Shown here piece after piece: positions 58,069 to 64,000 of a stretch of 64,000 nucleotides of DNA (positions within the stretch are counted from its first letter, which is position 1; each line of letters opens with the position of its first letter). The position numbers were made by a program, and so were the translations under genes. A model generated the notes under the pieces. That model was not told the origin of the DNA. It ran no database searches and worked only from the letters and a program-made list of their open reading frames with translations. This DNA comes from an uncultured Polaribacter sp. (GTDB lineage Bacteria > Bacteroidota > Bacteroidia > Flavobacteriales > Flavobacteriaceae): NCBI RefSeq assembly GCF_947501385.1, contig NZ_CANMVP010000002.1, positions 124,001-188,000 on the forward strand. Reading direction: 5' to 3'.

Positions 58069-59136
58069 ATGGAAATTCAACAATTAACAGAAAATGCGAT
58101 TTCACTTTTAAAAAAATTGATTGAAACACCTTCTTTTTCATCCGAAGAAGAGTATACAGCAGTTTTAATTGAAAACTGGTTTACAACTCATACGATTCCG
58201 TTTAAAAGAACAAAAAATAATGTTTGGGCAACCAATAAATATTTTGACGAAAGTAAACCAACCTTACTATTAAACTCGCATCATGATACTGTAAAACCAA
58301 ATTCTGCCTATACAAATGATCCTTTTAAAGCGATTGTAAAAGATGGAAAATTATATGGTTTAGGAAGTAACGATGCTGGTGGATGTCTGGTTTCGTTAAT
58401 TGCCACTTTTACACATTTCTATCAGCAAAAAGATTTAAAATACAATTTGGTCATTGTGGCTTCTGCTGAAGAAGAAAGTAGTGGTAAAAACGGATTGAAT
58501 AGTATGTTATCTATCATTCCGCATATTGATGTGGCGATTGTTGGCGAACCTACTTTGATGAATTTAGCCGTTGCAGAAAAAGGTTTGGTAGTTTTTGATG
58601 CTGTTGTGGAAGGAACGCCAAGTCATGCTGCACATCCGAATACGAACAATTCAATTTACAATACCATTAAAGTTTTAGAATGGTTCAACCATTATACCTT
58701 TGAAAGAACATCAGAAGCCTTGGGCGACGTAAAAATGACCGTCACTCAAATTACTGCAGGTTCTCAACACAATGTGGTTCCTGCACATGTAGATTTAGTG
58801 GTGGATGTTCGTGTTAACGATGCGTATTCGAATCAAGAAATTGCCGACATTTTACAAAAAGAATCGCCTTGTGCAAAAATTACACCGAGAAGTTTACGTT
58901 TAAACTCCTCTTCTATCTCTACCGATCATGATTTGGTAAAAGCAGGAATTGCAATGGGAAGAAAAACCTATGGGTCACCAACATTATCAGATCAATCTGT
59001 TTTAAGTTGCGAGTCCTTAAAATTAGGGCCTGGAGATAGCACTCGATCTCATTCTGCCGATGAATTTATTTATTTGGCAGAAATTGAAGAAGGAATTAAA
59101 ATATACATTGAATTGTTAAATCGTGTAATTCTTTAG
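58069..59136 (+). CDS. argE: N-acylornithine / N-acylcitrulline deacylase (M20 peptidase)
   Basis: 355 residues. Zinc motifs: LLLNSHHDTVKPN (His and Asp), LYGLGSNDAGGCL (bridging Asp), SAEEESSGKNG (catalytic Glu) and VGEPTLM. The dimerisation lid domain is about 175-285. It removes the acyl group after carbamoylation, as expected with an ArgF' route. Begins 2 bases after argB. No internal promoter seen. Confidence 0.92.
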   Translation: MEIQQLTENAISLLKKLIETPSFSSEEEYTAVLIENWFTTHTIPFKRTKNNVWATNKYFDESKPTLLLNSHHDTVKPNSAYTNDPFKAIVKDGKLYGLGSNDAGGCLVSLIATFTHFYQQKDLKYNLVIVASAEEESSGKNGLNSMLSIIPHIDVAIVGEPTLMNLAVAEKGLVVFDAVVEGTPSHAAHPNTNNSIYNTIKVLEWFNHYTFERTSEALGDVKMTVTQITAGSQHNVVPAHVDLVVDVRVNDAYSNQEIADILQKESPCAKITPRSLRLNSSSISTDHDLVKAGIAMGRKTYGSPTLSDQSVLSCESLKLGPGDSTRSHSADEFIYLAEIEEGIKIYIELLNRVIL

Positions 59137-59148
59137 GAAAACTGATTT

Positions 59149-59175
59149 CCTGCAAGGTTTCTAAAACCTTGTAGG
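59149..59175. repeat. Palindromic repeat after argE
   Basis: CCTGCAAGG (59149-59157) and CCTTGTAGG (59167-59175). Together with the module at 59230-59256 it mirrors the argG-argC gap. Confidence 0.75.
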
Positions 59176-59229
59176 TCTTAAACCATGAAAATAGTATATC
59201 AATAAGGAATTAAATTATAAAATAATATA

Positions 59230-59256
59230 CCTACAAGGTCTTTAAGACCTTACAGG
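59230..59256. repeat. Palindromic repeat before argH
   Basis: CCTACAAGG (59230-59238) and CCTTACAGG (59248-59256) with loop TCTTTAAGA, itself self-complementary. It ends 15 bases before the argH start. Confidence 0.75.
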
Positions 59257-59271
59257 ATAAAAGAAAAAATT

Positions 59272-60546
59272 ATGAAACTTTGGGACAAAGGATTTTCAAT
59301 AGATAAACAAATAGAAAAATTTACAGTGGGTAACGATCGAGAAATTGACATGCACATTGCAAAATATGATGTGCAGGCTTCTTTAGCGCATGCAATTATG
59401 CTAGAATCTATCGGTATTATTACTGTGGATGAATTAAAAAATCTAAAAAGAGGATTGCATGAATTAGCCAAAGATATCGAAAACGGAACTTTCGAAATTG
59501 AAGCTTCTTTTGAAGATGTGCATTCTAAAATTGAATGGGAATTGACCAATAAATTAGGTGAAGTTGGGAAGAAAATTCATACTGCTCGTTCTAGAAACGA
59601 TCAAGTTTTAGTAGCTTTACAATTGTATTACAAAGAGAATTTAGCTATCATAAATAATAAAACAAAAACACTTTTTAATACACTTTTAGGTTTGGCAGAA
59701 ACACACAAAGCAAGTCTTTTACCTGGTTATACTCATTTGCAAGTTGCGATGCCTTCTTCATTCGGGTTGTGGTTTTCTGCGTATGCAGAATTACTCATTG
59801 ATGATGTGTATATGCTAAACGCAGTTGCCAAAGTGGTAGACCAAAATCCACTAGGTTCTGCTGCAGGTTATGGAAGCTCCTTCCCTATTGACAGAGAATT
59901 AACCACCAAAGAACTGAAGTTTTCAACCTTAAAATACAACGTAGTTGCGGCACAATTAAGCAGAGGAAAAAGTGAACGCTCCATCGCTTCAGCTTTAGGT
60001 GGATTGTGCAACACCATGTCTCGTTTTGCGATGGATGTTTGTTTGTATATGAGTCAGAATTTTAATTTTATTTCTTTTCCTGACCAACTAACCACAGGAA
60101 GTAGCATTATGCCACACAAGAAGAATCCTGATGTTTTTGAGTTGATTCGCGGAAAATGTAATAAAATTCAGGCTCTGCACACCGAAATGCTACTAATTAC
60201 CAACAATTTACCCACAGGATATCATAGAGATTTTCAATTGTTAAAAGAAAATATCATCAATGCTTTTGAAGATGTTAAAGACATTTTAGACATCTTTAAT
60301 TATTCCATTCAACAAGTAATTGTAAAGGATATCGATTTGAATGATGAGAAATATCAATACTTATTTACTGTAGATAGCATTAATAATTTAGTGGTGGAAG
60401 GAATGTCTTTTAGAGATGCTTATCAAAAAGTTGGCGGACAAGTGCAAGCAGGAACCTACAAACCCGATTTAGGAAAACAACATACACATATTGGAAGTAT
60501 TCATAATTTGTCTTTAGATAAAATTAAGGAAAAGTATCCTAAATAA
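59272..60546 (+). CDS. argH: Argininosuccinate lyase
   Basis: 424 residues of the fumarase/ASL superfamily. MKLWDKGFSIDKQIEKFTVG opens the protein; SFEDVHSKIEWELTNKLG, TARSRNDQVLVALQLY, PGYTHLQVAMPSS, and the signature TGSSIMPHKKNPDVFELIRG (20 residues) follow. It cleaves argininosuccinate to arginine and fumarate, the last step of the pathway. It ends the nine-gene operon, with a bidirectional terminator about 90 bases downstream. Confidence 0.96.
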   Translation: MKLWDKGFSIDKQIEKFTVGNDREIDMHIAKYDVQASLAHAIMLESIGIITVDELKNLKRGLHELAKDIENGTFEIEASFEDVHSKIEWELTNKLGEVGKKIHTARSRNDQVLVALQLYYKENLAIINNKTKTLFNTLLGLAETHKASLLPGYTHLQVAMPSSFGLWFSAYAELLIDDVYMLNAVAKVVDQNPLGSAAGYGSSFPIDRELTTKELKFSTLKYNVVAAQLSRGKSERSIASALGGLCNTMSRFAMDVCLYMSQNFNFISFPDQLTTGSSIMPHKKNPDVFELIRGKCNKIQALHTEMLLITNNLPTGYHRDFQLLKENIINAFEDVKDILDIFNYSIQQVIVKDIDLNDEKYQYLFTVDSINNLVVEGMSFRDAYQKVGGQVQAGTYKPDLGKQHTHIGSIHNLSLDKIKEKYPK

Positions 60547-60633
60547 TTGATCTTTGACAGACTAAAACTTACATCTTTAAAACAATTGAAACTATCAATT
60601 TCCAAAAAGAGCTTGTTGTAGATTATAAAGAAT

Positions 60634-60668
60634 AAAAAAAGCAGTTATTTTAAAATACCTGCCTTTTA
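60634..60668. terminator. Bidirectional terminator between argH and the 60.7-kb gene
   Basis: An interrupted stem around GCAG / CTGC (60641-60644 with 60659-60662) with an A-T-rich centre, flanked by seven A on the left and CCTTTT on the right. Serves argH on the plus strand and the convergent gene on the minus strand. Confidence 0.65.
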
Positions 60669-60714
60669 ACATTATAATAGTTTTAAATCCATCAATAAAT
60701 TTTATTCATTCAAT

Positions 60715-61323
60715 TCAAAAATATAGATTTACACCAATAGCAGTACTAAAAATATCGTTCAATTTAACTTCTTTAGATGTGATTGCATACCATAAATACG
60801 TTTCAACAGTACCTAATTCAAAATAAAAGTCAGCTCCTTTTATCATTTTTGAATTGGGAAATTTTTTATGAATTGAAACTCCTGTAAATAGTGTAAAATG
60901 AATTGCATTTGTAATATAGTAACCTTTGGGATATTTTTCTGGCACTTTAAGAAACGAATTGTTTCCTGTTTCAAGACTTGCTGTAAATCCCACAATTGGC
61001 GATAAAGTGAAATTAGTACCCATTTCTTTTGTACAAATAGGAAATGTGTTCTTAATAGTAATTAGATGTATTTTTTCTGCTTCTGATACTGATTCTGGTA
61101 CGTAACCATATAAAAATTCTGAATACCATGCTCTGTGAATAATTTCATATCCTACTCCAACAGAAAGAAGCCCTATATTTCCTGCAAATTGAATTTTGGC
61201 ATAGTCTGGTAGGTACCAAACACTATCTTTTGCTTTCGTATCATTTAAAAAAGATTTTTGTCCAAAAGAAATAGTAGAGAATACTATTAAAATTATGAAC
61301 ATTAATCTACTGCTGCTTTTCAT
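60715..61323 (-). CDS. Exported protein of unknown function, possible outer-membrane beta protein
   Basis: 202 residues with a signal peptide (FIILIVFSTISFGQ). The mature part has alternating hydrophobic strands (IQFAGNIGLLSVGVGYEII, FTLSPIVGFTASLETG, AIHFTLFTGVSI, IFSTAIGVNLYF) and ends in an aromatic Phe, consistent with a small beta-barrel. Tyr/Trp-rich loops occur. No family recognised. Starts 3 bases after the metallophosphoesterase gene, so the two form an operon. Confidence 0.7.
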   Translation of the reverse strand: MKSSSRLMFIILIVFSTISFGQKSFLNDTKAKDSVWYLPDYAKIQFAGNIGLLSVGVGYEIIHRAWYSEFLYGYVPESVSEAEKIHLITIKNTFPICTKEMGTNFTLSPIVGFTASLETGNNSFLKVPEKYPKGYYITNAIHFTLFTGVSIHKKFPNSKMIKGADFYFELGTVETYLWYAITSKEVKLNDIFSTAIGVNLYF

Positions 61324-61326
61324 TAC

Positions 61327-62106
61327 CTATAACGCTATCATTTCTATTGTATAAGATTCATTCTGTACATTCACAATACAATATGTTGATTTTTTGATTG
61401 TAGGCACAGTTAAATAATCTACCGTATTTTTTTCATAAAAATAATTGTGAGTATGCCCATGTATGGACAATGAAACATTATTTTCGTACAACAAAGATTT
61501 GTATGTTTCTTTCATATCATCATTAAATTGCTCCGTAGAAGGTGGCATATGAGCAACTACAAATATCTGATTAAACATTTTGCTGTTATTCAATTCCATT
61601 GATAACCAGTCAAAATCAGGTTCTTTATTGCTTTCCCAGACTGTATTGTCGAAAAGTATAAATTTGTTGTTATTAACTTTAAAAGAATAATTATAATCTC
61701 CAAACATTCTTTTATAAATTACACCTCCATTTGATTTATAATCGTGGTTTCCAATAACTGTTAGATAAGGTTTCTCTAGGTTTTTAATAATATCATAAAA
61801 AAGCTGATATTCTTTTAACACTCCTTGCTCAGTAATATCACCTCCAACAAGTACAAATAAAATATCTTCTTTTTTATTTATATCATCAATTATGATTTTA
61901 AGATTATTATAAAAGTAATGAGTATCGGTAATAAAAGCGAATTTAAAGTCTTGGGAACTTACTTGAATATTGTTTAGTAATTCTAAATTTTTAAAAGTCG
62001 TATTTCTATTCTCTTTTGTAACGCTTGCCTCATAAACACTAAATTCAAAAAAAGTGTCACAAGATGAAAAAATACCTATAAGTAATATAATTCTTAGATA
62101 TTTCAT
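61327..62106 (-). CDS. Calcineurin-like metallophosphoesterase lipoprotein
   Basis: 259 residues. Lipoprotein signal with GIFSSCDTF (Cys16). Metal motifs: FAFITDTHYFY (DxH), LVGGDITEQG (GD), VIGNHDYKS (GNHD), VAHMPPS (H) and SIHGHTHNYF (GHTH). All are intact, so it should be an active phosphohydrolase at the cell envelope. Substrate unknown. It leads the two-gene unit with the putative barrel protein, and its upstream gap is 490 bases. Confidence 0.85.
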   Translation of the reverse strand: MKYLRIILLIGIFSSCDTFFEFSVYEASVTKENRNTTFKNLELLNNIQVSSQDFKFAFITDTHYFYNNLKIIIDDINKKEDILFVLVGGDITEQGVLKEYQLFYDIIKNLEKPYLTVIGNHDYKSNGGVIYKRMFGDYNYSFKVNNNKFILFDNTVWESNKEPDFDWLSMELNNSKMFNQIFVVAHMPPSTEQFNDDMKETYKSLLYENNVSLSIHGHTHNYFYEKNTVDYLTVPTIKKSTYCIVNVQNESYTIEMIAL

Positions 62107-62600
62107 TTGTTTTATTTACATCTATAAATTAAACAAAGTTTATGATGAGCTGTGTGCGTTTATAATAAACTATTGAATTTTAATTCATAATGGGAATCAA
62201 GGGTTGAAAATATACACTGGTTATCAATCTATTATGAAACCGTTTTAAGTAATTCTGAATCTTTAAAAACATAAAATATAAAATACTGATATTCAGTGTT
62301 AGTTAAAGTTCAACTCTTGATTCGAATTGATAATTAATATATAACTGAAAGTTAAATTTTACAAGTTTTATAGGAACAAATTTAAAAACTTTTAGTGATA
62401 TTTCAAATAACTAAAAGAATCTGCAAGTGTTAAAAATTTGCTAATTATCTAAATAATAGAGGTATATATCAAATTCATTATCAGAGTAATATCAGGTATA
62501 AATTCATAAAAGAATAAGAAGTCATAAAACCAATTGCTGTTGAAAACTAATTAGTTTAAGAAGAGAAAAGGAAAAATATAAGTTGAGTTTATATAATAAT
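62107..62600. other. AT-rich intergenic region
   Basis: About 490 bases with very high A+T. I see no gene, RNA, terminator or clear promoter. A short ACTGA-TAT-TCAGT palindrome at 62285-62297 is the only structure noted. Confidence 0.5.
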
Positions 62601-63047
62601 TTATAGATATTGTTTAAAATATTTAAAAGGTACAAACAACATTCCAAAACACTGGCTTTCTTCTTTTCCCATATTTTTATGATGAACTTTATGCGCTTTT
62701 CTTAAGCCTTTTAAATACCAATTATTTGTATTTTTAAACCATTTAAAACGTTGATGAATTAGTACATCGTGAATTAAAAAGTAAGCAATTCCGTAACATA
62801 AAATTCCCAAACCAATAAACAATAAATAGGTATGTGTTGTATAGGTTCCGAACAAAAAAAGTAACATGCTTGGTATTGCAAAAACTATAAAAAAAGCATC
62901 GTTTTTTTCAAAAACATTTGGATATCCTGGTTCGTGATGATCTTCATGCAAAAACCAACCAAAACCGTGCATTACATACTTGTGAGTGCACCAAGTTATA
63001 CCTTCCATAGTTATAAAAACTCCTAAAGTAATTAAAGCATACAGCAT
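62601..63047 (-). CDS. crtZ: Beta-carotene 3-hydroxylase (fatty acid hydroxylase superfamily)
   Basis: 148 residues. Four His clusters bind the di-iron centre: HKYVMH (HX4H), HEDHHEPGYPN (HX2HH), HDVLIHQRF and HKVHHKNMG (HX2HH). It adds 3-hydroxy groups to beta-carotene to make zeaxanthin, the yellow pigment typical of marine Flavobacteriaceae. It follows crtB by one base, so crtI-crtB-crtZ is one operon on the minus strand. Confidence 0.92.
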   Translation of the reverse strand: MLYALITLGVFITMEGITWCTHKYVMHGFGWFLHEDHHEPGYPNVFEKNDAFFIVFAIPSMLLFLFGTYTTHTYLLFIGLGILCYGIAYFLIHDVLIHQRFKWFKNTNNWYLKGLRKAHKVHHKNMGKEESQCFGMLFVPFKYFKQYL

Positions 63048-63048
63048 C

Positions 63049-63891
63049 TTAAATCATATTTAATTTATACTTTACATAACTTCTAGCCAACAAATTTATT
63101 TTCATTGGGTCTGAAATTCGAATTCTTGTGTCCATAATTTCTTCAGATGGCACATTATTTAATTTCTTCAATAACCTTCTATAATATCTATAGGCCATAT
63201 AAACACCGAATTTTGCTTCTACAGGCAATTTTAAGATTCCGTTTTTAAAAGCAAAATCAAAATCTGCTTCAATCTCATCTATTATTATTTGTTTAGAAGC
63301 TGCGTCTAATTTTCCTAAATCTATGTTCGGAAAATAAGACCTATTTAAAAGTTCAAAATCATCTTTTAAGTCTCTTAAAAAATTTACCTTTTGAAAAGCA
63401 GATCCTAAACGCATTGCTGCACCTTTTAATTCGTCAAACTTAGCATCATCACCTTTTACGAAAACTTTTAAGCACATTAAGCCTACAACATCGGCAGAGC
63501 CATAAATATATGCATCGTATTCCTCTTTTGTTTGATATGCTGTTTTATGCAAATCGGCTTTCATACTTTTTAAGAAAGCTTGTACCATTTCATCAGGAAT
63601 ATGATATCTATTTACCGTTTGCTGAAACGAATTTAAGATAGGATTCAAACTAATTCCTTCTGATTTTGCATAATAATAATCACGCTCAAAATGCGCCATT
63701 AACTCTTCTTTATTATAATCATGAAAAGTGTCTACGATTTCATCAGCAAAACGTACAAAACCATAAATATTGTAAATATCTTGTCTTATTGATGGTGACA
63801 ACGTATTTACAGCCATCGAAAAAGAGGTACTATATCTTTCAGTAACCAATTTACTACAACTGTTAGAAACACTATCAAATAATTCTTTCAT
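63049..63891 (-). CDS. crtB: Phytoene synthase
   Basis: 280 residues of the squalene/phytoene synthase family. It condenses two geranylgeranyl-PP. The Asp-rich motif reads FADEIVDTFHDYNKEEL (first DxxxD), and the second, FLRDLKDDFELLNRSYFP, contains DLKDD. YIYGSADVVGLMCLKVF is a typical family segment. Starts 4 bases after the crtI stop, so it is coupled to the upstream gene. Confidence 0.93.
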   Translation of the reverse strand: MKELFDSVSNSCSKLVTERYSTSFSMAVNTLSPSIRQDIYNIYGFVRFADEIVDTFHDYNKEELMAHFERDYYYAKSEGISLNPILNSFQQTVNRYHIPDEMVQAFLKSMKADLHKTAYQTKEEYDAYIYGSADVVGLMCLKVFVKGDDAKFDELKGAAMRLGSAFQKVNFLRDLKDDFELLNRSYFPNIDLGKLDAASKQIIIDEIEADFDFAFKNGILKLPVEAKFGVYMAYRYYRRLLKKLNNVPSEEIMDTRIRISDPMKINLLARSYVKYKLNMI

Positions 63892-63895
63892 GCTA

Positions 63896-64000
63896 CTATT
63901 TGTTTTTTTTAATTAATTCTGATGCTATTTTACCAGAAATTAGTGCTGGTGGAACGCCTGGACCTGGCACAGTTAGTTGTCCGGTAAAATATAAATTATT
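63896..64000 (-). CDS. crtI: Phytoene desaturase, C-terminal end (cut by window edge)
   Basis: 34 visible residues up to the stop at 63896-63898 include LYFTGQLTVPGPGVPPALI and SGKIASELI, the conserved C-terminal FAD-binding end of CrtI (TxPGxGxPxxxxSG). It desaturates phytoene to lycopene. The rest lies beyond the window. The crtB ATG follows after 4 bases. Confidence 0.9.
   Translation of the reverse strand, partial: NNLYFTGQLTVPGPGVPPALISGKIASELIKKNK

Noticed and set aside
52804..59256. Regular short repeats as a CRISPR array
   Set aside because: The repeats are palindromic intergenic units with whole genes between them, without spacers of constant size or cas genes.
1..64000. tRNA, rRNA or complete insertion sequence
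   Set aside because: No acceptor/T-loop patterns, rRNA stretches, transposase motifs or terminal repeats around a transposase were seen on either strand by eye. A tRNAscan-SE or ISfinder run was not possible.

Overview
The window is ordinary chromosomal DNA of a low-GC member of the Bacteroidota, almost certainly family Flavobacteriaceae (Polaribacter-like by overall look, but the genus is not proven here). Supporting signs are GldI, a type IX secretion sorting domain, promoters of the TAnnTTTG type, a SusC/TonB-style receptor with an N-terminal carboxypeptidase-like domain, 2TM-domain proteins, a zeaxanthin-type carotenoid cluster, and an arginine operon of the Bacteroidota kind with a transcarbamylase acting on N-acylated ornithine. 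No rRNA, tRNA, CRISPR array, prophage or complete insertion sequence was seen.

Layout. 1-7.2 kb: end of a sulfatase-like membrane enzyme, PAP2 phosphatase, three consecutive peptidyl-prolyl isomerase lipoproteins including gldI, a DHH phosphoesterase, ndk, a decayed VapBC toxin-antitoxin pair, a DUF721 protein and recF. 7.3-19.6 kb: TPR protein, ribH, mutL, two rhomboid proteases, an EEP-family enzyme, a flavin oxidoreductase, mtaB and a lytic transglycosylase. 19.7-20.5 kb: a tandem pair of nearly identical cold-shock genes with matching promoters, leader hairpins and terminators. 20.5-27.9 kb: nitronate monooxygenase, secreted subtilase, mnmA, purB. 27.8-32 kb: terC followed by a small His/Cys protein, a TonB-dependent receptor and a lipoprotein, probably a metal-uptake operon. 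32-46 kb: housekeeping and membrane genes (CDP-alcohol transferase, MFS, M48 protease, msrB, ffh, folD, AI-2E, HerA-like ATPase, a second DHH protein). 46.3-49.9 kb: a LytS/LytR-type two-component operon with four stand-alone 2TM proteins between kinase and regulator and a fifth 2TM domain fused to the kinase. 50.9-60.6 kb: a nine-gene arginine operon (GNAT, argG, argC, proC, argD, argF', argB, argE, argH). 60.7-64 kb: a hypothetical pair, then crtZ, crtB and the end of crtI.

What stands out. The window is mostly core genome and I do not see a clear new defence or mobile system. The best leads are: (1) the kinase-2TM array, with a fusion junction that still carries the spacer-plus-start sequence found in front of the free 2TM genes; (2) short palindromic repeats filling several junctions of the arginine operon, one translated as an N-terminal extension of ArgG, one supplying the stop codon of argF', and one next to a duplicated fragment of argD; (3) leader hairpins of the two csp genes that differ by compensatory changes; (4) a MutL in which the endonuclease metal-binding motifs are erased; (5) a His/Cys protein directly after terC with no standard start codon before its signal peptide and an A7 run in the overlap; (6) a mini-protein resembling the C-terminal part of cytochrome oxidase subunit I.
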